Origin: JAICYJ01 sp963737445
GTDB taxonomy: Bacteria; Actinomycetota; Thermoleophilia; Gaiellales; JAICJC01
NCBI GenBank assembly: GCA_963737445.1
Contig: CAVTSO010000015.1
Span: 62,001 to 126,000 of the forward strand
Reading direction: 5' to 3'
DNA length: 64,000 bases
This document shows positions 56,223-64,000 of the stretch, in pieces (position 1 is the first letter of the stretch; each line of letters opens with the position of its first letter). A program made the translations under genes and the position numbers. The notes beneath the pieces were generated by a model, which searched no databases, was not told the DNA's origin, and saw only the letters and a program-made list of their open reading frames with translations.

Positions 56223-59200
56223 CTAGGCCGGTTCCGGCGGCGGCTGCGTGGCCGGCGCCGGCTCAGTGTCGCCAGCCAGGCTGGTGCCCTCGATGTCGAC
56301 GGTGGGCACGATCCTGCCCAGCCAGGCGGGCATCCACCATGCCCATCGGCCGAGCAGGGTGAGCACCGCGGGCGCCAGCATCAACACCATCGTCGCCGCC
56401 AGCAGCACCGCCGTGGACAGGCCGACGCCAAACTGCTTGACCACCGGATCGCCGTTCAGGATGAAGCTGGAGAACACCGAGATCATGATCAGGGCCGCCG
56501 CCGAGATAACCCGCGCGCTCGTCTTCAGCCCCAGGCGGACGGAGGTGCGGTCGTCCTCACCGTGCAGGCGGTGGTGGTCGACCGAGGACAGCAGGAAGAC
56601 CTGGTAATCCATGCTCAGCCCGAACAGGATCGCGAACATCATCAGCGGCACGTAGCTCGCGATCGGCACGCTCGAGGCATCGGTGCTGACCCCCACGATG
56701 TCGATGCCCCAGCCCCACTGGAAGCAGGCGGTGAGTATGCCGAACGCCGCCATCGCCGTCACGAAGTTGGTGGCCGCCGCCTGCAGCGGGATCAGCACCG
56801 ATCGGAACGCCACCAGCAGCACCAGCATGCTGAGCAGCAGGATTGTGACGATCACCAGCGGAAGCCGGCTCGAGATCTCTGCGGCCAGGTCGACGTTGCT
56901 GGCGGTGGAGCCGCCCACGAACGCCTTCACACCCTGCTCGGAGTTCTTCGGTATCACGGTCGAGCGCAGATACCTGACCAGGTCGGCAGTCGCCTGCGAC
57001 GAGGGCGCCGTGGTCGCGATCACGCTGTAGACGACGTCGTTGCCCTTCTTGGAAATGGACGGCGGAGACACGAGCTTGTCGCCCTTGGTCTTGATCAGCG
57101 CATTTTGCAGCTTGACCAGCCGCGGGTCGGTGCCTCGGATGTCGCCGCCGGCCTTGGTCAGTGTGGTCTCCAGCTGGCTGTGCAGCTTGTCGGCCTGCTT
57201 CTGCTGCTTCTTGGCCTTCTTTTGCAGCGCCTTCAGCTGATCGCCCTGCTGCTGGAGATCGTTCGCCTGTGCCTGCAGCTCGTTTCCCTGCTTTTGCAGC
57301 GTGGCACCCTGTTGCTCGAGCGCTGCGGCCTGCGCCTGCAGCGAGGCCGCCTGCGACTGGAGCTGGGCGGACTGCGCATCGAGCGCCTCCTTCTGCTGCT
57401 TGAGCGACTCCTTCTTGGCCAACAGCGCCTCCGCCTGGTGCAACAGCTTCTTCGCTTCGGCCTTGTCGTGCCTGAGCTGGGCGATGAACTCCTGCTCGCG
57501 TCTCTTGAGCCGCTTCAGCCGCGCCTGCAGCTCGGCGATCCGCGTGGGATTGGTGGCGTTCTGCAACTTCCGCTCGACCTTGGCCTGCGCAGCACGGTTG
57601 ACGACCAGCCGTACGGCCAGCGCCTTTGCATCCTGCTTCAGCGCGGCTGCCTCCGCCTCCAGCTGACTTTGCTCGGCGTTCAGCTTGCTGTTCTCGACCT
57701 TCAGCTTCGCACCCTGCGCCTCGAGCGCCGCCTGCTGCTGCTCCAGCTGCGCCTGCTGTGCCTGCAGCGATGCCGACTGCTGATTGAGCACCGCCTGCTT
57801 GTGCTCCAACTGTTGTTGCTGCTGCTCCAGCTGGGCCTGCTCGGCGTTGATCTCGGCCTGCTGCTGCTTGCCCTCCTTCTGCTCCTGCTGGAGGGTCTTC
57901 TGCAGGCTCTTCAGCTGGTTCTCCTGATCGACCACCTTGGGGTCGCCCTTGGCCTTGGGAGCCACAGCCACCGCGATGATCAGCGGTCCGTTGAAGCCGG
58001 GTCCGTAGCCCTGGGACATCAGGTCGTAGGCGCGCCTCTGCATGGTTGCCGGATTCGTCTGGCCGATGTCCTCCTGGCCGAGCTCCAGCGATAGCACCGG
58101 GATGATCAGCGGCACCATCAGCGCAACCGCAAGCAGCACCGGGATCAGCGGGTGGCGGGTGACGAAGCCGGCCCAGCGTCCCCAGATGCCCTCCTTCGCG
58201 GGGTCATCCTTGGGGTGCAGCCACACCGGCAGGGCGAGCGAGTCGATGTGGCGCCCGGCCAGAGACATCAGCGCCGGTAGCAGCGTGACGGCTGCCAACA
58301 CGGCCGTTCCCACCGCCACCGCCGCCGTGTAGCCGAGCGCGGACACCAGCGGGATGCCGGCCACGAACAGCGACAAGAGCGCCACCACCACGGTACAGCC
58401 GGCGAACACCACGGCGGTGCCGGCGGTGCCGACAGCGCGCGCGATCGACTCGTGGAATTCCATGCCCTCGCGCATCTGGCCACGGTGGCGCGTGACCAGG
58501 AACAGTGCGTAGTCGATGCCGACCGCCAGCCCGATCATTGTGGCGATCGTGGTGGAAATATCCGGCACCGATACCAGGTGCCCCATCAGCCCGATCAAGC
58601 CCAGGGCGGTCGTCAGGCCGAGGATGGCTGTTCCAATCGGCATCCCCATCGCCACCAGCGTGCCGAAGGTGAAAGTGAGGATGATCATCGCCGCCAGGAT
58701 GCCGATCACATCGCTGGTGGACGTGTCGTTCGGCGACAGCGTGCTGCCGATCGAGCCGCCGCCGACCACCTCCATGCCGGCCTGCGTGCCGGGTTTGGCG
58801 GCGTCCAGCACTCGCTGCGCCTGCTGCTCAGTGAGGTCGTTGGAGCTGACGTTCAGCAGCGCCGAGATGAACGCGGTCTTCTTGTCCTTCGAGATCTGGG
58901 CTCCGGCACCCTGCGCGAACGGGCTGGTGGCGCTATGCACGTACTTGATCTTCTTGATCGCCTTGTACGAGTCGGTGATCGCCTGCTTGTTGTCCTTGTC
59001 GGTGACCTTGCCGGCACCACGGATGTGGAAGATGATCGGGTTGGAGCCGTTCTGCTGGGGCGGGAACCCGGCCTGCAGCAGGTCGGTGGCCGCCTGGCTA
59101 CCGGTGCCGGGTAGGCTGATGTTGTTGTCGGTGTTGGCACCGACGTGCTTCACGGTCAGCGTGACACCGGCCGCCAAGGCGATCCAGCACACGAGCACGA

Positions 59201-59243
59201 TCACCGGATGCGCCGCCACCAGGTGCCCCAGCCTGTAGAGCAT
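56223..59243 (-). CDS. MMPL family transporter with a long coiled-coil insert
   Basis: Intact, about 1006 residues. First membrane helix HPVIVLVCWIALAAGVTL, first extracytoplasmic loop, helices 2-6 with IGLAVGIDYALFLVTRHRGQ, then at about residue 440-715 a glutamine/alanine-rich heptad coiled coil within the second loop (for example QAQLEQQQAALEAQGAKLKV), then helices 8-12 with LFGLSMDYQVFLLSSV. Both GxxxDY motifs are present. MMPL transporters move lipids or drugs using proton motive force. ATG 59243 is preferred over an upstream TTG. Confidence 0.85.
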   Translation of the reverse strand: MLYRLGHLVAAHPVIVLVCWIALAAGVTLTVKHVGANTDNNISLPGTGSQAATDLLQAGFPPQQNGSNPIIFHIRGAGKVTDKDNKQAITDSYKAIKKIKYVHSATSPFAQGAGAQISKDKKTAFISALLNVSSNDLTEQQAQRVLDAAKPGTQAGMEVVGGGSIGSTLSPNDTSTSDVIGILAAMIILTFTFGTLVAMGMPIGTAILGLTTALGLIGLMGHLVSVPDISTTIATMIGLAVGIDYALFLVTRHRGQMREGMEFHESIARAVGTAGTAVVFAGCTVVVALLSLFVAGIPLVSALGYTAAVAVGTAVLAAVTLLPALMSLAGRHIDSLALPVWLHPKDDPAKEGIWGRWAGFVTRHPLIPVLLAVALMVPLIIPVLSLELGQEDIGQTNPATMQRRAYDLMSQGYGPGFNGPLIIAVAVAPKAKGDPKVVDQENQLKSLQKTLQQEQKEGKQQQAEINAEQAQLEQQQQQLEHKQAVLNQQSASLQAQQAQLEQQQAALEAQGAKLKVENSKLNAEQSQLEAEAAALKQDAKALAVRLVVNRAAQAKVERKLQNATNPTRIAELQARLKRLKRREQEFIAQLRHDKAEAKKLLHQAEALLAKKESLKQQKEALDAQSAQLQSQAASLQAQAAALEQQGATLQKQGNELQAQANDLQQQGDQLKALQKKAKKQQKQADKLHSQLETTLTKAGGDIRGTDPRLVKLQNALIKTKGDKLVSPPSISKKGNDVVYSVIATTAPSSQATADLVRYLRSTVIPKNSEQGVKAFVGGSTASNVDLAAEISSRLPLVIVTILLLSMLVLLVAFRSVLIPLQAAATNFVTAMAAFGILTACFQWGWGIDIVGVSTDASSVPIASYVPLMMFAILFGLSMDYQVFLLSSVDHHRLHGEDDRTSVRLGLKTSARVISAAALIMISVFSSFILNGDPVVKQFGVGLSTAVLLAATMVLMLAPAVLTLLGRWAWWMPAWLGRIVPTVDIEGTSLAGDTEPAPATQPPPEPA

Positions 59244-59325
59244 CCTTGCCAAGGTCGCGCGAGTCTACGCGACACCGATGCCGATGTCAGCCCCGACTCG
59301 GGCCGGACGGTCCCGCCGACGGGCG

Positions 59326-60108
59326 CTACTCGGTCGAACGCGTTGTGTTCCGCAGCCAGATCAGGCGTAGCCCCTCGAGCGTCAGCCAGGGCTCGACCCG
59401 GTCGATCGTGAGGCAGTGCGGGGCGACGACGCCGGCAAGGCCACCGGTTGCGATCACGCCCGCGTTCCCGCCCAGCTCAGTACGGAACCGGCCGACCAGG
59501 CCGTCGACCAGCCCGGCGTAGCCGAAGATCGCGCCCGACTGCATGTTCTCGGCGGTGGTGCGGCCGATCGCCCGCTCCGGCGCCCGCAGCTCGATCCCGA
59601 ACAGCGCGGCCGCCCGCTCGCCCAGCGCGCTGGTCGCGATCTCCAGCCCGGGCGCGATCGCCCCGCCCAGGAAGGCGCCGTCAGCCGAGACCGCGTCGAA
59701 GTTGATAGCGGTGCCAAAGTCGACAACAACCAGCGGTGCGGGTTGCAGGGCAAGGGCGGCGACTGAGTTGGCGACGCGGTCGGCACCCACCTCCTGCGGG
59801 GTCGGCACACGCAGCTCAAGGCCGGTCTCGACGCCCGGCTGACCCACCACGAGCGCCTCGTGACCGAAGTGGGTGCGGGCGGTCTGGCGCAGCGCCTCGG
59901 CCAGCTGCGGTACCCCGGACGAGGCCACCGTCGCGGTCACGTCGCCGAACCCGCGACCTCGCACCGACAGCAGGCCGTGTAGCTCGACCGCCAGCTCGTC
60001 GGCGGTCTGGGTGCGGACGCTGGCGACGCGCCAGTGGTCGGTCAGCAGCTCGCCGTCGTAAAGGCCGACGACGGTCTGCGTGTTGCCGACGTCGATTGCC
60101 AGTAGCAC
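59326..60108 (-). CDS. coaX: type III pantothenate kinase CoaX
   Basis: Intact 260 residues. First step of coenzyme A synthesis. Phosphate motif LLAIDVGNTQTVVGLYDG, VGADRVANSVAAL, VVVDFGTAINFDAV and GGAIAPGLEIATSAL. GTG start at 60108; the repeat element at 60111-60264 begins 2 bases upstream, so there is no room for a ribosome binding site outside that element. Confidence 0.93.
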   Translation of the reverse strand: MLLAIDVGNTQTVVGLYDGELLTDHWRVASVRTQTADELAVELHGLLSVRGRGFGDVTATVASSGVPQLAEALRQTARTHFGHEALVVGQPGVETGLELRVPTPQEVGADRVANSVAALALQPAPLVVVDFGTAINFDAVSADGAFLGGAIAPGLEIATSALGERAAALFGIELRAPERAIGRTTAENMQSGAIFGYAGLVDGLVGRFRTELGGNAGVIATGGLAGVVAPHCLTIDRVEPWLTLEGLRLIWLRNTTRSTE

Positions 60109-60110
60109 TA

Positions 60111-60264
60111 GATGGTTGATTCCACGGGATACGTGGCTGCTGGGCGCAGGATGGAGCGCGCTGGACGACGGGAAGCTGCAAGCCCCGGCTTGCAGCGGTC
60201 GGTAGCGATCTGCGATGACGCAGATCGCGGACGGCGCGCCGCGTAGCTCGTGGAATCAACCATC
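60111..60264. repeat. small inverted-repeat element (REP/MITE-like), copy A
   Basis: GATGGTTGATTCCACG (60111-60126) and its exact reverse complement (60249-60264) form 16-bp terminal inverted repeats. Inside are two perfect 10-bp hairpins: GCTGCAAGCC-CC-GGCTTGCAGC (about 60174-60195) and GCGATCTGCG-ATGA-CGCAGATCGC (about 60205-60228). It fills the whole gap between coaX and the DUF2469 gene. A related copy is at 62851-63013. Confidence 0.85.
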
Positions 60265-60268
60265 CACG

Positions 60269-60607
60269 CTACTCGTCGGTCAGCTCGAAGCCGCGCGGCA
60301 GCGTGGTCTCGATGTCGTCGTCGGGCTTGAGCTCCTCGATGGTGACGTCCTGCGTGGTGTGCACCTCGGTGCGGGGGATGATGCGTGTCGGGCGGCTCTT
60401 GTCCCAGACCCAGACGTCGGTCATCGTCAGGCGGGCGAAGGGATAGGCGGCCTGGTCGTTCCGCTGGATCTCGAGCTCGTTGCAGAGGTAGGTCGCCTCC
60501 GCGGTCAGCACGCAGTAGCGAAACAGGCCGAACACGGTCGCGTACTCACGCTTCAGCCGCAGCTCCAGCTCGGCGTCGTATTCCTCGAGGTCGTCGATGT
60601 AGGTCAT
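60269..60607 (-). CDS. DUF2469 family protein
   Basis: Intact 112 residues. DLEEYDAELELRLKREYATV, FRYCVLTAEATYLCNELEIQ and FARLTMTDVWVWDKSRPTRI match the conserved actinobacterial DUF2469 family (Rv2901c-like), of unknown function. Located upstream of coaX on the same strand, separated from it only by the repeat element. Confidence 0.85.
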   Translation of the reverse strand: MTYIDDLEEYDAELELRLKREYATVFGLFRYCVLTAEATYLCNELEIQRNDQAAYPFARLTMTDVWVWDKSRPTRIIPRTEVHTTQDVTIEELKPDDDIETTLPRGFELTDE

Positions 60608-60616
60608 GGCAGAAGT

Positions 60617-61267
60617 CTAATTCGCGGGAGCCCGCGGTTCGGGCTCGACGGCTGCAAACGCGGGCCGCGCAACGGCCGTGTCGCGCATCCGGATCAGGTT
60701 CGGGTAGGGCGACATGTCCATGCCGGTGACCAGCGTGCGGTACAGGAACGGCGCGGCGGCGACGTCGGCCAGCGAGAACTCGCCCAGCCAGTACCCGGAC
60801 GGGCCGACCACGCTCTCGAACTGGGTGAGAACCGGCGCGACCTCCTTCGCCTTGGCGACGGCGGCCGCAGGGTCAGCCGGGCCGGCGCCGAAGCCACCGG
60901 TGGGGCTGAAGCCCAGCGCCCGCGCCTCGACCTGGAAGAAGGCGGGGCGGAAGGTGAACGCGAAGCGATCGAGCATCATGTCCACGCGGGCGCGCGCGGG
61001 CGGGTCGGCCGGATACAGGTCGTCGCGGCCTTTGCGGTTGGCCAGGTAGCGCAGGATCGCCTGCGACTCCGACAGCAGCAGGTCGCCGTCCTGCAGAGTC
61101 GGGATGCCCATCAACGGGTTGATGTCGGCGTACCACTGCGGCCGCGGGCGCTCGATCGGCACACCTCGACGCTCGTAGTCGAGGCCCAGCTCGGCCAGCA
61201 GGAACCGCACCTTCTGCGCGTTGCCGGAGATCGGATGGTCGTAGAGCACCAGCACCGCCGCGGACAC
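60617..61267 (-). CDS. glutathione S-transferase family protein
   Basis: Intact 216 residues. Thioredoxin-like N-terminal domain (LYDHPISGNAQKVRFLLAEL, NPLMGIPTLQDGDLLLSESQ AILRYLA) with the cis-Pro and ESQ glutathione-site motif, and an all-helical C-terminal domain (GYWLGEFSLADVAAAPFLY). Start GTG 61267 shares a base with the stop of the upstream gene. Actinobacteria usually lack glutathione, so the thiol used is unclear. Confidence 0.85.
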   Translation of the reverse strand: MSAAVLVLYDHPISGNAQKVRFLLAELGLDYERRGVPIERPRPQWYADINPLMGIPTLQDGDLLLSESQAILRYLANRKGRDDLYPADPPARARVDMMLDRFAFTFRPAFFQVEARALGFSPTGGFGAGPADPAAAVAKAKEVAPVLTQFESVVGPSGYWLGEFSLADVAAAPFLYRTLVTGMDMSPYPNLIRMRDTAVARPAFAAVEPEPRAPAN

Positions 61268-61905
61268 TACACCAGGCCTGGAATCAGGCGCTTGGTACGG
61301 TCCGCGTAGGGGGCGTACTCCGGGAACTGGGCGCGCAGCGATCGCTCCTCGTACTTGGTGCGCACCAGCTGCAGGCCGAGGCAGATCAGCCAGGCACCTA
61401 GGGCCGGCGCCCAGCGCTGGGCGCCGACGACGATGCCCAGCGAGGCGGTCAGCTCACCCAGGTAAAGCGGATGCCGGACGACCCGATACGGGCCGCGCGT
61501 GACCAGGCCGCGCACGTCGGGCAGCACGCCGAAGCAGCGGCCGAGGAAGGCGACGGAGGCGATCGCGAACAGGAGGCCGGCACCGAGCATGACGTCGCCG
61601 GCGACCAGCACGGCACCGGAGCCGCTGCTGCCAGCGACCAGGCCGATCAGGATGAACGCCAGCTGCGAGGTCAGCGCGGCCGCGACCCCGATCACGCTGC
61701 GGCCGCGGCGAAGCGGCGCCGGGCGGATGTTGACGAGCACGGCGAACATCGTCCAGAGCGCGGCTCCCAGCAGGTGGAAGATGAAGTCGGCCGGGCCGGA
61801 CGATCGGGCGGCGGCGGTGCCCGCGAGCAGGGCCATCACCCCGAACAGGAACGTGGGCACGCCACGGGAGCCGAGCAGGTGCAGTGTCACGGGGAGGCGT
61901 TCCAC
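61267..61905 (-). CDS. isoprenylcysteine carboxyl methyltransferase-like membrane protein
   Basis: Intact 212 residues, five to six hydrophobic helices, with the ICMT/PEMT C-terminal signature: LVTRGPYRVVRHPLYLGELT and KYEERSLRAQFPEYAPYADR T. The RHPxYxGE and EExxL motifs bind S-adenosylmethionine and substrate in the membrane. Substrate unknown. GTG 61905 with AGGAGG just before it. Confidence 0.8.
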   Translation of the reverse strand: MERLPVTLHLLGSRGVPTFLFGVMALLAGTAAARSSGPADFIFHLLGAALWTMFAVLVNIRPAPLRRGRSVIGVAAALTSQLAFILIGLVAGSSGSGAVLVAGDVMLGAGLLFAIASVAFLGRCFGVLPDVRGLVTRGPYRVVRHPLYLGELTASLGIVVGAQRWAPALGAWLICLGLQLVRTKYEERSLRAQFPEYAPYADRTKRLIPGLV

Positions 61906-61932
61906 CCTCCTGCTATCGGCGGGCCGCAGGGC

Positions 61933-62448
61933 CTACATGAGCGGGGTGCCGGTGGCGCGCACGCCCTGCGGCGGCAGGCGCTCCAGCAGGGCTGCGACGG
62001 TCTCGCCGTGGAGGTCGATCTCCGGCGCGACGTCGGCCAGCGGGCGCAGCACGAACTCGCGCTCATGGGCGCGTGGGTGCGGCAGCGTCAAGCGGTCGCT
62101 CTCGAGCTGCCGGCCGTCGTACCAGATCAGGTCGAGGTCGAGCGTGCGCGGGCCGAACCGGATGCCGCGCTCGCGGCCGCCCTCAGCCTCGATCGCGAGC
62201 AGCGCATCCAGCAGGGGCAACGGCGCGAGCGTCGTATCCAGTCCCACCACGGCGTTCAGGAACGCCGGCTGTTCCCTCAATCCGACCGGCTCGGTCTCGT
62301 AGACCGGGGATGCGGCCACGACGGTGCCCAGCCCGCCCAGCGAGGTCGCCGCACGACGCAGCGCCTGCAGCGAGTCGCCCAGGTTACTCCCCAAAGAGAT
62401 GTACGCCCGGTTCCCTCGTAAGGGTGCACTTGCTGACATTTCCATCAT
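61933..62448 (-). CDS. folK: 2-amino-4-hydroxy-6-hydroxymethyldihydropteridine pyrophosphokinase FolK
   Basis: Intact, about 171 residues. Folate pathway: AYISLGSNLGDSLQALRRA, VYETEPVGLREQPAFLNAVV and the signature RFGPRTLDLDLIWYDG, then LPHPRAHEREFVLRPLADV. Start is ATG 62448 (MMEMSASAP) or the next two codons; the longer upstream reading has no family support. folB, its usual partner, lies 1.4 kb further on the same strand. Confidence 0.93.
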   Translation of the reverse strand: MMEMSASAPLRGNRAYISLGSNLGDSLQALRRAATSLGGLGTVVAASPVYETEPVGLREQPAFLNAVVGLDTTLAPLPLLDALLAIEAEGGRERGIRFGPRTLDLDLIWYDGRQLESDRLTLPHPRAHEREFVLRPLADVAPEIDLHGETVAALLERLPPQGVRATGTPLM

Positions 62449-62538
62449 GTTTTCTTCACAAATGACGATGCAGATAGTCCGGTGCCGGATACCTGCGTTG
62501 GCCGCCGCCGGGCTCCCCAACTTGTCAAGGAAGGTGCC

Positions 62539-62850
62539 ATGTCGACCCTCATGGAACTGACCATCGTGCTGCTCGTCTGCCCGGCCGCCCTGGCCGCGTG
62601 GGTCGACGCACGGTACCCCAGCATCCGCCCCACCGAGCTGCGCCGCGTGGCCGTGCACATCGGCATCACCGGCCTGGTCGCGTTCGTGCTGCTGCGACCC
62701 GCTCTGATCGGCGTCGGCATGCTGCTGCACGGCAACACTGGCCGCGCCGCGGCGATCAGCGTGGCCTGCATCGTCATCACCTACTGCGTGATGGTCACCA
62801 TGTGGGCGATGCGCAGCGCCGCCGAGATGGCGAGCACCGGGCGCCGCTAG
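62539..62850 (+). CDS. small three-helix membrane protein
   Basis: Intact 103 residues. MELTIVLLVCPAALAAWVDA, HIGITGLVAFVLLRPALIGV and RAAAISVACIVITYCVMVTM are the hydrophobic segments. AAGGAAGG ribosome site before ATG 62539. No family recognised. Followed directly by repeat copy B. Confidence 0.6.
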   Translation: MSTLMELTIVLLVCPAALAAWVDARYPSIRPTELRRVAVHIGITGLVAFVLLRPALIGVGMLLHGNTGRAAAISVACIVITYCVMVTMWAMRSAAEMASTGRR

Positions 62851-63013
62851 CTGGTTGATTCAGGGGATGCGTGGATGCTGGGCGCAGGATGGGGTGCGCT
62901 GGACGTCGGGAGCGTCCGCAGGGCAGGCTGGGCCTGTCCCGGCCAAGGACGATCGTGGCGCCCAGCGTGCCTCAGACCAGTCCAGCGCCGCGCAGTCCGT
63001 GGATCATCCGGCT
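62851..63013. repeat. small repeat element, copy B
   Basis: The first 55 bases align with copy A at 60113 onward (shared TGGTTGATTC, CTGGGCGCAGGATGG and CGCTGGAC). Its ends form only an imperfect inverted repeat (CTGGTTGATTC against the complement of GGATCATCCGG). Inside, GCTGGGCGC (62877-62885) pairs with GCGCCCAGC (62958-62966) and GCGCTGGAC with GTCCAGCGC, in crossing order. It fills the gap between two convergent genes. Confidence 0.65.
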
Positions 63014-63015
63014 GT

Positions 63016-63666
63016 TCAGACAGCGATCTCGCGCAGCGTGGCCGCCGCCTCGGCGCGGTTCTTGGCACGCAACTTGCGCAGGATCGACTTGACGTGCCAG
63101 CGCACCGTCTCGGGTGACAGGCACAGCCGCTCGGCGATGACGGCCGTGCTGTGGCCGGCGGCGATCAGCTGCAGGATCTCCAGCTGTCGCGGGGTCAGGC
63201 GTTCCCGGTGCGGGAAGTGCGAGGCCAGCGTGACGCGGCGGTCGCCGTCGCGCAGGTCGCGGACGAGATAGCCGGTCATCTGGCGCGAGAGCGCCGCCTC
63301 TCCCACGAACACGCCCTCGAGCGCCCGGACAAGCCGCTCGGGTGCCTGCTCCTTGGTCAGGAAGCCGTCGGCGCCGGCCCTGATCGCGGCCAGCATCTCG
63401 TTGGAGTCGTGCGACACCGTCAGCACCACGGCGCGGATGCGCGGGTCGTGGGCGGCGACGCGCTTGACCAGTTCGATGCCGCTGCCGTCGCTGAGGTAGA
63501 GGTCGGTGAGCACCGCGTCGGGCCGGGTCGCGCGGACGACGGCCATGGCCTCCACCACGCCATCGGCGACCCCTGCCACGGCCACACCGCCGGCCTCGAG
63601 CAGGCCGACCAGACCACAGCGGTAGATCGGGTGATCGTCAACGACGACAACGCGCAGTTGCTCCAT
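63016..63666 (-). CDS. LuxR/NarL family response regulator
   Basis: Intact 216 residues. Receiver domain: VVVVDDHPIYRCGLVGLLEA, phospho-acceptor Asp in AVLTDLYLSDGSGIELV, and Lys in GADGFLTKEQAPERLV; output domain with LTPRQLEILQLIAAGHSTAV IAERLCLSPETVRWHVKSI. No sensor kinase lies within the window. TATAAC (63678-63673) is 6 bases before ATG 63666, a leaderless layout. Confidence 0.9.
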   Translation of the reverse strand: MEQLRVVVVDDHPIYRCGLVGLLEAGGVAVAGVADGVVEAMAVVRATRPDAVLTDLYLSDGSGIELVKRVAAHDPRIRAVVLTVSHDSNEMLAAIRAGADGFLTKEQAPERLVRALEGVFVGEAALSRQMTGYLVRDLRDGDRRVTLASHFPHRERLTPRQLEILQLIAAGHSTAVIAERLCLSPETVRWHVKSILRKLRAKNRAEAAATLREIAV

Positions 63667-63744
63667 ACCTCCGTTATACGGGGGGATCGTGGGTGGTGTA
63701 AGACCACCCCACCAAGAAGCGGACCCACCCTCCCTCCGCCGCTT

Positions 63745-63840
63745 CTACGAAATTCGAGGCGAACTCGGCCCCGATCTACGAATTTCGTAGCCGTGACGGG
63801 GTCTGGCTACGAAATTCGTGCAACACCGGTGCCAGGCGCG
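63745..63840. repeat. three-palindrome repeat element, copy 2
   Basis: CGAAATTCG (748-756), CGAATTTCG (779-787) and CGAAATTCG (810-818; add 63000) have centres exactly 31 bases apart. The last is followed by TGCAACACCGGTGCCAGGCGCG, almost the same as in copy 1 at 21628-21648. The left terminal inverted repeat of copy 1 is not present here. It lies between folB and the response regulator gene. Confidence 0.8.
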
Positions 63841-63880
63841 CGTGTTGCGCCGGCGAATCGTGACGGGGCCAATGCGAGGG

Positions 63881-64000
63881 TCACGGACGCGTCACGGTGA
63901 CCCGCACATCGCCGAAGGGGTGGCCGATCGGGGCCTGCGGCTTGTGTACGGTGACCTGCACCCGCTCAGCCGGGAACCGCTCGATCAGGTCGTCGGCGAT
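63881..64000 (-). CDS. folB: dihydroneopterin aldolase FolB, C-terminal part (window edge)
   Basis: The last 39 residues are in the window: IADDLIERFPAERVQVTVHK PQAPIGHPFGDVRVTVTRP and stop TGA at 63881. The HKPxAP and FGDVxVxxxR motifs are the FolB C-terminus. Folate pathway, one step before FolK. The start lies beyond base 64000. Confidence 0.85.
   Translation of the reverse strand: MADDLIERFPAERVQVTVHKPQAPIGHPFGDVRVTVTRP

Noticed and set aside
60269..60607. Possible CRISPR-associated or toxin gene next to the repeat element
   Set aside because: The protein matches the DUF2469 actinobacterial family, which is conserved and not linked to repeats.

Overview
The window is about 70% GC, densely packed, and reads as a chromosomal segment of a high-GC actinobacterium. 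The most likely home is a deep-branching class such as Thermoleophilia (Solirubrobacterales or Gaiellales). This rests on CarD, DisA/RadA, CoaX, DUF2469, DUF6325 and CGNR proteins, an ECF sigma factor carrying its own anti-sigma-like tail, and many apparently leaderless genes whose start codon lies 6-10 bases after a TANNNT -10 box. The lineage is an inference; no rRNA gene is present.

Layout. 1-16 kb: end of an ApbE-type flavin transferase and a ferric-reductase-like membrane protein, an ECF sigma factor, an asymmetric ABC exporter pair, an ornithine-cyclodeaminase-like protein, a CtpE-like P-type ATPase, purE-purK, a GNAT/TetR divergent pair, a phosphoribosyltransferase-hydrolase fusion and two exported proteins. 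16-21 kb: an oxidoreductase, a large cyclase/ATPase signalling protein, a GYD protein, an odd tRNA and a SigH-type sigma factor. 21-26 kb: yacP-rlmB-cysS-gltX, all on the minus strand with overlapping ends. 26.8-35.4 kb: a probable genomic island bracketed by a 39-bp repeat of mutY sequence. It carries a sigma factor, Hsp20, two small excisionase-like proteins and a minus-strand operon controlled by a B12-binding MerR regulator (regulator, membrane protein, unknown protein, NAD(P)-binding protein, MMPL transporter). 35-64 kb: intact housekeeping genes, namely mutY, an ispF/ispD block with a PIN-TRAM protein, carD, disA-radA, gltB, clpC, lysS, greA, dusB, an MMPL transporter with a coiled coil, coaX, DUF2469, folK and the end of folB.

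Sequence quality is uneven. From 1 to about 35 kb most genes are broken by one or more one-base indels, including ones a cell can hardly lose (purK, cysS, sigH), whereas 36-64 kb is clean. I read this as assembly or sequencing error and give the full extent of each gene across its frame changes.

The most interesting unexplained structures are: a repeat present twice (21.5 and 63.7 kb), made of three palindromes centred on CGAAATTCG at 31-32 bp spacing and ending in the same GTGCCAGGCGCG block; a second repeat family (60.1 and 62.9 kb) that fills intergenic gaps, one copy with perfect 16-bp terminal inverted repeats; the 39-bp mutY direct repeat bracketing the island; and a tRNA with a UGG (Pro) anticodon in a glycine-like body.
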